Assembly: GCA_014843695.1 (NCBI GenBank)
Contig: CM026393.1
Coordinates: 8,187,449 to 8,251,448 of the forward strand
Direction of reading: 5' to 3'
DNA from: Archivesica marissinica
Lineage: Eukaryota > Mollusca > Bivalvia > Venerida > Vesicomyidae
Length of the DNA: 64,000 bases
Under the pieces are notes generated by a model. The model was given only the letters and a program-made list of their open reading frames with translations, was not told the DNA's origin and searched no databases. The position numbers and the translations under genes are program-made. This document shows positions 48,397 to 59,492 of this stretch, one piece after another. The first letter of the stretch is position 1. Every line of letters starts with the position of its first letter.

Positions 48397-48973
48397 CAGT
48401 TTATTAATTACCGTAAGATCACATTCACCAGGAGCCTAGACATTTTATTAATTATCGTAAGATCACATTCACCAGGAGCCTAGACAGTTTATTAATTACC
48501 GTAAGATCACATTCACCAGGAGCCTAGACATTTTATTAATTACCGTAAGATCACATTCACCAGGAGCCTAGACAGTTTATTAATTACCGTAAGATCACAT
48601 TCACCAGGAGCCTAGACAGTTTATTAATTACCGTAAGATCGCATTCACCAGGAGCCTAGACAGTTTATTAATTACCGTAAGATCACATTCACCAGGAGCC
48701 TAGACAGTTTATTAATTATCGTAAGATCACATTCACCAGGAGCCTAGACAGTTTATTAATTACCGTAAGATCACATTCACCAGGAGCCTAGACAGTTTAT
48801 TAATTACCGTAAGATCGCATTCACCAGGAAGGCAGACAGTTTATTAATTACCGTAAGATCACATTCACCAGGAGCCTAGACAGTTTATTAATTACCGTAA
48901 GATCGCATTCACCAGGAGCCTAGACAGTTTATTAATTACCGTAAGATCACATTCACCAGGAGCCTAGACAGAA
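48397..48973 (-). repeat. 44-bp tandem array, right arm
   Basis: Thirteen units, unit-for-unit the same variant order as 24526-25105, including the CCAGGAAGGCAGACAG variant at the fourth position from the outer side. Confidence 0.97.
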
Positions 48974-49636
48974 ACAATAGTTTGCAATAAAGAACATCAC
49001 TTACTGCATAATTTGTCTCTGATTTTGCAATACGGAACATCACTTACTGCATAACTTGTCTCTGATTTTGCAATACGGAACACCACTTACTGCATAACTT
49101 GTCTCTGATTTTGCAATACGGAACATCACTTACTGCATAACTTGTCTCTGATTTTGCAATACGGAACATCACTTACTGCATAACTTGTCTCTGATTTTGC
49201 AATACGGAACATCACTTACTGCATAACTTGTCTCTTATATTGCAATAAAGAACATAGCTTACTGCATAACTTGTCTCTGATTTTGCAATAAAGAACATCA
49301 CTTATTGCATAACTTGCCTCTTATATTGCAATAAAGAACATAGCTTACTACATAACTTGTCTCTGATTTTGCAATAAAGAACATCACTTATTGCATAACT
49401 TGCCTCTGATTTTGCAATAAAGAACATAGCTTACTGCATAACTTGTCTCTGTTTTTGCAATAAAGAACATCACTTACTGCATAACTTGCCTCTGATTTTG
49501 CAATAAAGAACATAGCTTACTGCATAACTTGTCTCTGATTTTGCAATAAGGAACATAGCTTACTGCATAACTTGTCTCTGATTTTGCAATAAAGAACATC
49601 ACTTACTGCATAACTTGTCTCTGATTTTGCAATTTA
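48974..49636 (-). repeat. 43-bp tandem array, right arm
   Basis: About 15 units with the same variants in register as 23872-24523. Confidence 0.97.
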
Positions 49637-49660
49637 AATTACTATAAAACTCAAGAACGA

Positions 49661-49934
49661 TTATTTATTTATCGTCGCTACCGGTTGCTCATATGAGCGA
49701 CGCCTCCTGAAGAGATTAGTCATTTTAGACTTTTGGAGGATAGTGTAATGATACAGGCAGAGACCCAATCCAGAGTCTTTTACGTGCTTGGCGTAAACCA
49801 CCGACACGAGACCTCGGGTTAAAGTCACATCTGAAAGATTGTTAATTTTATTATGGTCAGACGGTGGATCGAACCTGCGATCCCTGGATTACCAGGCCAA
49901 CGTGTTAATCACTGGATACAGATCCGTCTGTGGA
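49661..49934 (-). mobile_element. SINE family 2, right arm
   Basis: Inverted counterpart of 23574-23842: tail TTATTTATTTATCGTCGCTA, palindrome GCTCATATGAGC, and tRNA-like head near 49860-49934. Confidence 0.8.
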
Positions 49935-50527
49935 GCGGATTAAGGCCAAATGTCTAACTGGCATATCCGTTTATATGCTGCTGCGGGATGACTAACCGTA
50001 AAGGGAGGGCGGGAGGCCCTACAAAGGATTACGAGAGACAGCGCATAATCACATTGAAGAGACCAAACTATGTCGTATATAGCAGCCATACCACTTCTCG
50101 ACGACCAGCTGACGTCTACTAGCATCAGACCACATACGTAACATCCTAGACCTAAACTTCCTAGAACTTAATCGACACGGAACTATATCGTCTATAATTC
50201 AATCATCTTAGAAAATAATAGTCTTGGTACAGAATCTTCACAGAAACATCTAACAGCATCTACTAGACCAAGACCAACCACACACTCCACAAGACATCGA
50301 CAACACATTAACTTATCTAATAATCGACGGTGCTCCGTACATTTTGCTCGCCCATATGATCTGCGGTGACGAGGGTGAATAAACTAAACTCATCATCACC
50401 GATGTAAGAAATTGCACTGACCAAACACATTTCATGTTTCAGCACAGAAGGGTAAATAAAGTAACACAACAATGTGTTTACCTTACCCCACCCACCTATC
50501 AATATTGACGACGATCTCAAGTTAGAC
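49935..50527. other. Spacer, right arm
   Basis: Counterpart of 22981-23573. No gene is supported. Confidence 0.5.
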
Positions 50528-50672
50528 TGTCCGATTGGTTAGCTGTCCGATTGGTTATCTGTCCGATTGGTTGGCACCGATTGGTTGGCTGTCCGATTGG
50601 TTATCTGTCCGATTGGTTGGCACCGATTGGTTGGCTGTCCGATTGGTTATCTGTCCGATTGGTTGGCTGTCA
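50528..50672 (-). repeat. 46-bp CCAAT-containing repeat, right arm
   Basis: CCGATTGGTTGGC and CCGATTGGTTATC units, inverted counterpart of 22826-22980, slightly shorter. Confidence 0.85.
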
Positions 50673-50912
50673 GATGTTTGGAAGATTACTGAAACTTCAA
50701 TGGTGTGCTTTGACGAACAACAACGAGCAACACTGCATACGGAAGTGCTTACGTTCTACGAACGCACTCATCATCGATGTGTACTTGGGTATTAAATATT
50801 TCCCTAGAAATGATTTCATTTTGGATCCGCAGGAATTTCAAATCAACAGAAGCAGGAAGAGGCCGGTGGATATATTTACATTCTGATAACATATTTCCAC
50901 TGAACAGACTAA
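50673..50912. other. Spacer, right arm
   Basis: Counterpart of 22581-22825; no gene. Confidence 0.45.
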
Positions 50913-51307
50913 TGTGTGGGTATACCCCCATTTCAGAAAGTACGAGGGTCAGGACTTCAGGTTTGTGGGTATACCCCCATTTCAGAAAGTACGAGGGTCA
51001 GGACTTCAGGTTTGTGGGTATACCCCCATTTCAGAAAGTACGAGGGTCAGTACTTCAGGTTTGTGGGTATACCCCCATTTCAGAAAGTACGAGGGTCAGG
51101 ACTTCAGGTTTGTGGGTATACCCCCATTTCAGAAAGTACGAGGGTCAGGACTTCAGGTTTGTGGGTATACCCCCATTTCAGAAAGTACGAGGGTCAGTAC
51201 TTCAGGTTTGTGGGTATACCCCCATTTCAGAAAGTACGAGGGTCAGGACTTCAGGTTTGTGGGTATACCCCCATTTCAGAAAGTACGAGGGTCAGTACTT
51301 CAGGTTT
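50913..51307 (-). repeat. 49-bp tandem array, right arm
   Basis: Eight units with core GGGTATACCC, variants in the same order as 22186-22580. Confidence 0.97.
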
Positions 51308-51382
51308 GTTCGTGTTGTTTATTGTCGCAGCTTACTCTAGAGCTAGTATCGGTGAAGCTATTATCATAATTCTATGTGGTAT

Positions 51383-51793
51383 TTAATACCATATATAGTG
51401 GTATACCAGGTAGAACCGCCGACATATATAGTGGTATACCAGGTAGAACCACCGACCTATATAGTGGTATACCAGGTAGAACCACCGACCTATATAGTGG
51501 TATACCAGGTAGAACCGCCGACCTATATAGTGGTATACCAGGTAGAACCGCCGACCTATATAGTGGTATACCAGGTAGAACCGCCGACCTATATAGTGGT
51601 ATACCAGGTAGAACCACCGACCTATATAGTGGTATACCAGGTAGAACCGCCGACCTATATAGTGGTATACCAGGTAGAACCACCGACCTATATAGTGGTA
51701 TACCAGGTAGAACCGCCGACCTATATAGTGGTATACCAGGTAGAACCGCCGACCTATATAGTGGTATACCAGGTAGAACCACCGACCTGCAAT
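51383..51793 (-). repeat. 33-bp tandem array, right arm
   Basis: About 12 units of the GGTAGAACCGCCGACCTATA type, inverted counterpart of 21141-22105 but much shorter. Confidence 0.97.
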
Positions 51794-51906
51794 GCGGCTG
51801 GATAGCTGCATCAAATGAAAAACTAAACACATGCAGTGGGATTCGAACCTACAGCGGTGAGGACGATATGGAAGACAAGGATTGTAACCACACGCCCACG
51901 GAGGCC
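51794..51906 (-). mobile_element. SINE family 4 head, right arm
   Basis: Counterpart of 21027-21140: B box complement GGGATTCGAACCTACAG and head ending CACGCCCACGGAGGCC at the right. Confidence 0.75.
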
Positions 51907-52231
51907 TCTTACTTGAGGTAATACTGATATGTTACCGCTACAGTGAAACATTTCTTAATGCCCAACTCCTTATGTTAACGGGTCACACAGGGCGGACGAT
52001 GGTCTGCGACAATAGCATCGAGGAGTATCTTAGAACCAATTGACCTTTCTGCCGAATTTGATTGACAGCTGGCATTAGCCAATTGCATCGCACCATTCGC
52101 ACACACCCCCGGCAACGGTTTATCGCCGCCATCTTGTTAGACAAACAATGCATATTAGACAAACTAGTAACGAGTAGACACATTTGAAAAGGCGTGAATT
52201 TGATCGAAAATACGGGTTTAAAATTGTTTTA
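51907..52231. other. Spacer, right arm
   Basis: Counterpart of 20703-21026, with small differences (CTGCCGAATTTGATTGACAG against CTGTCAATCAAAATCGACAG in the left arm). No gene. Confidence 0.45.
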
Positions 52232-52384
52232 ATGATGTTGAAAATGTGTAGCTTTGGTGTGTGAGTTAGTTATAGTATTAAATTAGTCGATACCCTGGTG
52301 ATCGACGTTAAATTCAACTCATTTCAAAATCCTTGGACAAATCTAAAAGTGTGTATATGAACCACAAAATGCCAGACAGCTGCT
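52232..52384 (+). pseudogene. Decayed THAP-like copy, right arm
   Basis: Counterpart of 20550-20702. TGTAGCTTTGGTGTGTGAG and GACGTTAAATTCAACTCATT align with the better THAP fragment at 55002; the frame is broken by stops. Confidence 0.5.
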
Positions 52385-52724
52385 TTAAAAACAATGCATC
52401 TATAAAAACACCGACTGACCCCATACTGTCATTCTTTCCTCGCAAACATAGCAATCAAATTTAAGCGTGTCACACTGTTTATTGGGAGTAATCAACAACT
52501 TACCGACTAAAGGTACATCACAGAGACCGCATACTTACAATGTCCCGATACAGATCTGATCAAGATCAAAGTATTGCACATCGGAATTTAGCACTGATTG
52601 TGCTAATTGGTCAATCATAAAATGTGTGCACATAATTATAGTATTGATTACTACACCGAGTCATTGTTTTATCGTTCTGTCAGACAAACGAGTTATTTAG
52701 TAAAATTTTAATCAAATCTGACTA
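52385..52724. other. Spacer up to LINE insertion site
   Basis: Counterpart of 20206-20549. No feature is recognised. Confidence 0.5.
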
Positions 52725-54920
52725 GAACAGAACAGAACATCTCTTTTATTTCACTCAATACATGTACAGAACATGCAAATATGAGGTATTTACAATAAAC
52801 AAGACATACAAACGAGGCTACAAAACAAAAGCACAAAACAGAATATATCAATTGTCAAGGTGAATAAATATTTCCAATAGTATTTTTAGTTATAGACACA
52901 AATATCACAAATTTGGAAAAAGAGTATACCTGTTACATTCTTGTATGTAACATTATTATCATAATAAACTTACATAATTTCTGAAATTCTGAACTATTTT
53001 TGGTGCAAATTAATTTCTCTAATTTAAACATATTTGGGCGTCGAAAATACATCGGATTAATATATTGTCTTCTTTCATTTGTAAATTGTTCACATTCAAA
53101 CAAATAGTGAAATTCATCCCCAATTCTGTTTCTACAAGAGTTACATGTTCTTTCATTTATTGGTGTTCTTGACCAGTTTCCTGTTTCTATTGGTAATCGA
53201 TGGTTTCTTGTTCTAAATTTAATTAGGTTATACAATGTGGAGTTTTGTAATTTTGATAAGTAAGGTTCAATTCCAAAAGATCTTTTAAACACTCGATAAA
53301 ACGTACTATTACTAGAGTTGTCTACCATGGTGTACCAATTATTTAAATATAAATCATGTAGTTTTTGTTTTACCGCTAGTTTTAACCATTTTGCATTAGG
53401 AAAACTATGTTCAGTCCATACATTTATGAAACCACATTTTATTAGAATTGTTTTAACATTATATAGCCATGGAAATTTTACTTTAAGCAATTCTTCGGGT
53501 AAATTTTGTGATGTTTGTAACATATTTTTATATACTAGATGAGACAATTTCTTTGGTATATCACCTTCTTCCGTAATACATAGTTTTGACCAGAACGAAA
53601 TAATTTTTTCCTCAATAGCTATCGATAGCGGCATACATCCAGTTTCGCCATAAATAAAATAATTTGGGGTGGACCGTTTTAATTTCAATATATATTTTAA
53701 AAATTTAAGTTGAACCCTTTCTATTACATCTAATTTCCCAAACCCCCAAATTTCAGCTCCATATAGTAGAATCGGTTTGATGGTTTTATTAAATAGGTCT
53801 ATTTGTAGATCTATTGGTAGGTTAAGTCGATTTGAATTTCTTATTAGGCTATACATTGCCCTAGTTGCTTGATTTGAAGTATTTTGTTTACAATTAAAGA
53901 AAGAGCCACTTCTATTGAAGAAGATACCAAGGTATTTATACTCTTTTACGACTTCTATTGTTTCCTTTTTATATTTGAAATTATACATAGGTTGTCTACC
54001 TTTTGAAAACACGATTATTTTAGTTTTTGTGATATTAACCGTGAGCTTCCATTTATCACAGTATTGTTCGTAAGTATTTAGGGCATCTTGTAAATCACTT
54101 GCAGTTTCTGCCAGTATTACTGTATCGTCTGCATAAAGTAAAATGTATATTTTTAAAAGATTAAAGAGCTCGTTTGTGTTTTGTTCATTCTGTAATAATA
54201 TTCCTTGCGCATTACTATTGTTTTGGAAAAAATCTCTTAAGTCATTTAAAAATAAAGAAAATAGCAAAGGAGACAAATTTTCACCTTGACGAACTCCGAT
54301 GTTGCATGTGAAGAAGTTCGAAAATTTTGAATTAACTTTTACACAAGACTTTATTCCATTATACATGTTTCTTATAACCTGTAGACATTTACCATTGATT
54401 TTAGCATTTATTAATTTCTCCCATAAGCCATTTCTCCAGATGGTATCGAACGCTTGTTTTAAATCGATAAATGAGCAAAATAATTTTTTTCTGTTGTTGT
54501 TAACATATTGAATGATATGTTGTAAAATAAATAAATTGTCTGCTGTTGAAAATCCTTTTCTGAATCCCGCTTGTGTGTTGTTTAAAATATCATTAGTTTC
54601 AACATAATCGGTTATTCTTTTATTCAAAATACTAGTAAATACTTTGCCTAGACAACTTAACAATGTTATTGGGCGATAGTTTTCTGGTTTTGTTATGTCT
54701 CCTTTATTTTTATATATTGGGTTAATAATACCAACTGTCCACTGTTCTGGGATGATTCCGGTATCGAATATAAGATTTAACAGTTTAACGTATATGTTTT
54801 TCATCAAAGGTAAAGATGCTTTTATTTGTTCATTTAGTATTTTATCGTAGCCACTAGCTTTGTTATTTTTTAAATTTTGTATTGCCCATTCTATTTCTGT
54901 TTCAGTTTATATCTCCATTA
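52725..54920 (-). mobile_element. 5'-truncated non-LTR LINE insertion, right arm only
   Basis: About 2.2 kb interrupts sequence that is continuous in the left arm: CTGACTA before it and CGAGTGATCG after it are adjacent in the complement at about 20205. On the minus strand its 3' end is a short tail of three TGTTC pentamers. The 5' end starts just upstream of the RT domain, so the endonuclease region is missing, typical of incomplete reverse transcription. At most a dinucleotide (TA) is shared at both borders, so no long target duplication is visible. Confidence 0.9.
52933..54906 (-). CDS. LINE reverse transcriptase, partial ORF2
   Basis: An uninterrupted frame of about 657 residues runs from just after a TAA at 54907 (first Met at 54807). 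It carries RT blocks in order: NNKASGYDKI, NYRPITLLSCLGK, QAGFRKGFSTADNL, IDLKQAFDTIWRNGLW, GVRQGENLSPLLFSLFLNDL and the catalytic LYADDTVILAE. A C-terminal Cys/His cluster follows (NERTCNSCRNRIGDEFHYLF, EC). This differs clearly from the L1-like RT at 1619-3950 (YADD rather than FADD) and belongs among the CR1/Jockey/I/RTEX-type LINEs; clade not resolved. There is no endonuclease domain, so it is dead on arrival, but the absence of frame damage suggests a fairly recent insertion. Confidence 0.92.
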   Translation of the reverse strand, partial: TETEIEWAIQNLKNNKASGYDKILNEQIKASLPLMKNIYVKLLNLIFDTGIIPEQWTVGIINPIYKNKGDITKPENYRPITLLSCLGKVFTSILNKRITDYVETNDILNNTQAGFRKGFSTADNLFILQHIIQYVNNNRKKLFCSFIDLKQAFDTIWRNGLWEKLINAKINGKCLQVIRNMYNGIKSCVKVNSKFSNFFTCNIGVRQGENLSPLLFSLFLNDLRDFFQNNSNAQGILLQNEQNTNELFNLLKIYILLYADDTVILAETASDLQDALNTYEQYCDKWKLTVNITKTKIIVFSKGRQPMYNFKYKKETIEVVKEYKYLGIFFNRSGSFFNCKQNTSNQATRAMYSLIRNSNRLNLPIDLQIDLFNKTIKPILLYGAEIWGFGKLDVIERVQLKFLKYILKLKRSTPNYFIYGETGCMPLSIAIEEKIISFWSKLCITEEGDIPKKLSHLVYKNMLQTSQNLPEELLKVKFPWLYNVKTILIKCGFINVWTEHSFPNAKWLKLAVKQKLHDLYLNNWYTMVDNSSNSTFYRVFKRSFGIEPYLSKLQNSTLYNLIKFRTRNHRLPIETGNWSRTPINERTCNSCRNRIGDEFHYLFECEQFTNERRQYINPMYFRRPNMFKLEKLICTKNSSEFQKLCKFIMIIMLHTRM

Positions 54921-55001
54921 CGAGTGATCGTGATCTGAAATTATTTTTTTTAAATTAATTACAAATTAATAGCAATTAATTAATGCTGTCTGTCATTGAC
55001 A

Positions 55002-55169
55002 ATGGTGAAAAGATGTAGTTACGGGCTGTGTGACAGTGATAATAGATATCCAGATCGATTGATAGGTGACGTTAAATTCGTGCCATTTCCAAAACCTAAG
55101 ACAAATCTTGAAAAATGTCTAAGGTGGGTTAAGTTGTGTGGACGACCAGCTGAATACATCCAAAGTTAA
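55002..55169 (+). pseudogene. THAP zinc-finger N-terminal exon fragment, right arm
   Basis: Fifty-five codons from ATG 55002, MVKRCSYGLCDSDNRYPDRL and onwards, equal to the left-arm copy except for a few substitutions (K for N at residue 3, N for T at 14). It has the same first-half THAP pattern and the same possible GT donor before the TAA. It lies right beside the LINE insertion. Confidence 0.65.
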
Positions 55170-55465
55170 TGCAAACAGATATATTTGCACAAAAGTAAGT
55201 TGAAATTAATTTATTTATACATAATAAAATATTTCCAAAAAATATATTCTGCATTTATAGATTTACAGTTCACAAGAGATATGCGAGTATAATGGTGATT
55301 AAAATTATACATGTGGTTCATACATATTGTCGTGGATGGTGGACTAGGGACCAGATAGTAGTAATAGTACCCATGCATGTGCAGAGCTGTGGGATTCCCA
55401 TATTAGCTCAGTGAACGTACTGGTGTTCAGTTTTTGGGCCTAATGTTCAAGTATTCTAGAAGTCT
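55170..55465. other. Spacer, right arm
   Basis: Counterpart of 19651-19960; no feature. Confidence 0.45.
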
Positions 55466-55733
55466 ATCAAGACGGAAAAATGCATTTTTTCTCAAAGTTG
55501 ACACGATGTGGTTGTTCACTCTTCCGTTGATTGCGAAAGCATTTTCCACGAACACTTAACACGTCCTCGTCCGTTAAATATATCTGTACTTTAGAGAAAT
55601 AACATTAACTGAAGAACATAAACCCTTGCTGTCTTGCTTTCAACGAGATATTCTTATCTGGGTGAAATGAAACCGAGAAATTCGACGGAATTTTATCTAG
55701 ATCAACTCGATGCAGGTCTGCGTTAGACGCCAT
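55466..55733 (-). pseudogene. Small ORF with nonsense mutation, right arm
   Basis: Counterpart of 19384-19650. It starts MASNADLHRVDLDKIPSNFS at 55733 but the codon for Glu43 is TAA (55605-55607), leaving 42 residues. The downstream frame otherwise continues (CFRNQRKSEQPHRVNFEKK). Confidence 0.6.
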
Positions 55734-55841
55734 TTTGTTAGATAGCTTGTCTCGCGTGGTTACAGCGAGCACATGCAACTATGGGGGCGTGCCTAATTAG
55801 CGTTTGCAGAAAGGTCAATTGCGCGTAGCCGTTCAATGTTG

Positions 55842-56935
55842 CGATATCCGAGGGCCATCGTACGATATAGTGGTGTCCGAGGGTCATCGTACGATGCTGT
55901 GGTCTCCGAGGGTCATCGTACGATGTTGTGGTATCCGAGGGTCATCGTACGATGTTGTGGTATCTGAGGGTCATCGTACGATGTTGTGGTATCCGGAGGT
56001 CATCGTAGGATGCTGTGGTCTCCGAGGGCCAGCGTACGATGTTGTGATATCCGAGGGCCATCGTACGATGGTTTGGTATCCGAGGGTCATCGTACGATAC
56101 TGTGGTCTCCGAGGGCCATCGTACGATGTTGTGGTACCCGGAGGACATCGTACGATGCTGTGGTATCCGAGGGACATCGTGCTATGTTGTGGTATTCGAG
56201 GGCCATCGTGCTATGTTGTGGTATCCGAGGGCCATCGTACGATATAGTGGTATCCGAGGATAATCGTACGATGCTGTGGTCTCCGAGGGCCATCGTGCGA
56301 TGTTGTGGTATCCGAGGGTCATCGTGCTATGTTGTGGTATCCGAGGGCCATCGTACGATAGAGTGGTATCCGAGGATAATCGTACGATGCTGTGGTCTCC
56401 GAGGGCCATCGTGCGATGTTATGGTATCCGAGGGCCATCGTACGATATAGTGGTCCCCGAAGGCCATCGTGCGATGTTGTGATATCCGAGGGACATCGTA
56501 CGATATAGTGGTATCCGAGGGCCATCGTACGATATAGTGGTCGCCGAAGGCCATCGTGCGATGTTGTGATATCCGAGGGACATCGTACGATATAGTGGTA
56601 TCCGAGGGCCATCGTACGATATAGTAGTATCCGAGGATCATCGTACGATATAGTAGTATCCGAGGGCCATCGTGCGATGTTGTTGTATCCGAGGGTCATC
56701 GTGCGATGCTGTGGTCTCCGAGGGCCATCGTACAATGCTGTGGTCTCCGAGGGCCATCGTGCTATGTTGTGGTATCCGAGGGCCATCGTGCGATGTTGTG
56801 GTATCCGAGGGCCATCGTGCGATGTTGTGGTATCCGAGGGCCATCGTACGATAGAGTAGTATCCGAAGATCATCGTGCGATGTTGTTGTATCCGAGGGTC
56901 ATCGTGCGATGCTGTGGTCTCCGAGGGCCATCTGT
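55842..56935 (-). repeat. 29-bp tandem array, right arm
   Basis: About 38 units with the CATCGTACGATG palindrome, roughly twice the left-arm number. It contains many units with CATCGTGCGATG or CATCGTGCTATG, where the dyad is broken, and blocks of repeated unit types. Confidence 0.97.
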
Positions 56936-57095
56936 CACATACTGGATGAGGGTTTGCTTTTCTCAGTCACGGGACCAGGTCGATGTACATTTACAACTTT
57001 ATTATAGACACATCATTCCAATGCAACCAAATGAGTGGAAATATAATGTCTCATCATAGCTCTAGGTGAGCGTATCAGATACAATGTATTCTTGC

Positions 57096-57323
57096 TTTAT
57101 CCGCAAGATGTCCGCCTCAGTGGTCGAGTGGTTACGGTCGCCGACTTGTATACCACTGTAACCTATCATCACTGATGGTCACGGGTTCGAGCCCCGCTCA
57201 GGTCGTGTCTCATTTATATGAAAAAGTTGGCAGTTTCTTACGGAGGTTGGTGCACCCAAGTACTGGTTAGCTGATGCAGGCGTAAAACCCGAAATATAAC
57301 ATAACATAAATTTATCCGCAAGA
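57096..57323 (+). mobile_element. SINE family 1 with 13-bp target-site duplication, right arm
   Basis: Body 57109-57310 between exact copies of TTTATCCGCAAGA (57096-57108 and 57311-57323). Same insertion as 18372-18599. Confidence 0.9.
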
Positions 57324-57347
57324 AGATTCTAATTTTGCAATGGGTGA

Positions 57348-57495
57348 ATACTGGTCTAGTGGATTCCTGTAGACTAGTAGTGTAGAGAATAGTTAATACT
57401 GGTCTAGTGGATTCCTGTAGACTAGTAATGTAGAGAATAGTTAATACTGGTCTAGTGGATTCCTGTAGACTAGTAGTGTAGAGAATAGTTCATTT
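57348..57495 (-). repeat. 48-bp tandem array, right arm
   Basis: Three units only, ATACTGGTCTAGTGGATTCC and onwards, against nine in the left arm. Confidence 0.95.
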
Positions 57496-57984
57496 GATGT
57501 TTCATATTACACTACTGCTACTGATGCCGGTCACCAAGAATATATCAACTTAATTTGAAAACACTTCGGTAATTCCTGTAGTTGTCGATATAGCGGCGGA
57601 TTTGATGCTGGACCCCGGCTCAATCACCACTACCCACTGACATGTCCAGTCTATGGCTGCACCTCAATCTATACATGAGAAACCAGAACACTAACGCTAA
57701 AGCAGAAATAAAGTTTAATACATGCTTACAATTGTGTGAGTACGGGTAATACGCTAAGCATACGCTGACTACGGTATAGATAAGATCAATTTGATTTTGA
57801 GTCGGCAAGACATATCACAAATGATAACATAAGCTCTTGAGCTTTTATAACCGACTATATAACAACATGTGTATATATGCATAGCAAGAGTTAAACAGCT
57901 ATGGGAAATAAAGAATTGAATTAAATTAGACACTGTATGTATGCTAAAACAGAACATGCTTATTTAGTCGAACAGTAAAATTAG
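57496..57984. other. Spacer, right arm
   Basis: Counterpart of 17428-17918. No gene. Confidence 0.5.
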
Positions 57985-58140
57985 ACTGTCCGATTAGCGC
58001 AGTGGTTAGCGCGCTCGCTTCTCACCAATGCGCCTTGGGTTCAATCCTCGGACAGGGAAGTATGTGAGATGGTACAATGGTCGCCAGATCGGACAGGTGG
58101 GTTTTCTCCGGGTACTCCACATATATGCTTTCATCCGTTA
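57985..58140 (+). mobile_element. SINE family 3, 3'-truncated, right arm
   Basis: Head GACTGTCCGATTAGCGCAGT with perfect GCGC/GCGC D-stem, B box GGGTTCAATCC, body GGGTTTTCTCCGGGTACTCC then break. Acceptor and D stems resemble a tRNA but the anticodon stem does not pair, so it is a SINE head. Confidence 0.75.
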
Positions 58141-58720
58141 AAATGTGCTTCGCAATCGTTGTAAAATAGTTTTAATAACGTTATCTTTTTAAACATTGTC
58201 CATGTATTCTAAAACCCCTTTTCATGAATGTTTATATACCTTAACAATTTATCCGTCAAGCATGGGAGTGTCACATTTAAGACGGACACCTTTTATGGCA
58301 TCCATGCATCAGATGCAAGAATTTTGAAATAGGAAATATTTGTAACTGTCAGCACAAAGTCATATTAAATAGATAAGAATTATAATTATATGTTCATTAA
58401 GTACTATGTATAGTGTTAACATGTGACAATTAAAAGGAAAATAATATAAAAAACAGAGCAGAGTATAAAAAAAGACATAAGATGAACATAAGAAGCTACA
58501 TAATAAAAGAATAAGACAACAGCCATGCAGGCAACTAAGATGATTTATAAAAGAAAACTAAAAATGCGATCTAAACTCTAGCTGAAATGATGTGCATGCT
58601 GATACTTCACTGTGGCACCCACTGTGGCATACACTAAGTCGAGCAGCATGACTGACCTATCTGCAACGTATACATACATCTTGGCATACAACTAGCGTAT
58701 TCTTAAGTGTGTATAAATAT
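58141..58720. other. Spacer with right-arm-specific segment
   Basis: About 0.3 kb (near 58140-58445) has no counterpart in the left arm, where about 65 bp stand in its place. No ORF or repeat is recognised. Confidence 0.5.
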
Positions 58721-58922
58721 ATAAGTCTACATCCGTTATGTCGAATTCCGTTGGACCGACCAAAATACTTCGACATAACCGAAGCTGGACATAACGAAAT
58801 TCGATTATAAACAGAGCCAGTTATATGTATAATGATAGTGTCTGAAACGGGACTTTGATTCGACTTCGAGATAACCGGAGAATTCGACATAACCGAATTT
58901 GACATAACGGATGTAGACTGTA
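58721..58922. mobile_element. Tigger/pogo-type MITE, right arm
   Basis: Ends AGTCTACATCCGTTATGTCG and the inverted TGACATAACGGATGTAGACT, flanked by TA. The inverted repeats are better conserved here than in the left copy. Confidence 0.75.
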
Positions 58923-59492
58923 TATATATATGCTCCCATTTCTAGCTCATCTTCATTGTGGGCCACTGACGAGAGAAGATGGAAGTAGCTCTTCACCACC
59001 AATATGATCTGCGCCATATTCAAGCTAACAGTAGCAGATGAAGGAGACGAAGACCTGGCGTCTGGGAGAGACCATGACTCAGCAGTTTGGCATCTACGAC
59101 CAGCTTCTGGTTGGTTAACCTCGACCTTTGAGATAGGGATTTGGGTCTTGGACGCGACACATCGTATTGGCGTGGCGAACATGTGTGCGTAGTTATTTGA
59201 AAACTCCACCATGCATAACAAAGTTACAGCTCACACACGAAAGTGCGATAGACATACATACGGACAGACGCAACCCATAGTCCCCAAACCAATAGGGGAC
59301 TAATAAACTGAACTTTACACTCTACAGAAATGTACGTAAATTACATATCATTTGATGTATACTTCATGTACAGATTAGGGGTCAGGGGTATTTATAACTT
59401 AAGCGGAAGAACGGTGCTGAACTGGGGAGTCGTGGATTTGGATGAAGGTGGCTGTGTTGTGGGGTTGCTAGGTTAAGGGGAGCTTCACATGG
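58923..59492. other. Spacer, right arm
   Basis: Counterpart of 16176-16738, including the AGTCCCC/GGGGACT inverted repeat near 59279-59302. No gene is supported. Confidence 0.5.
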
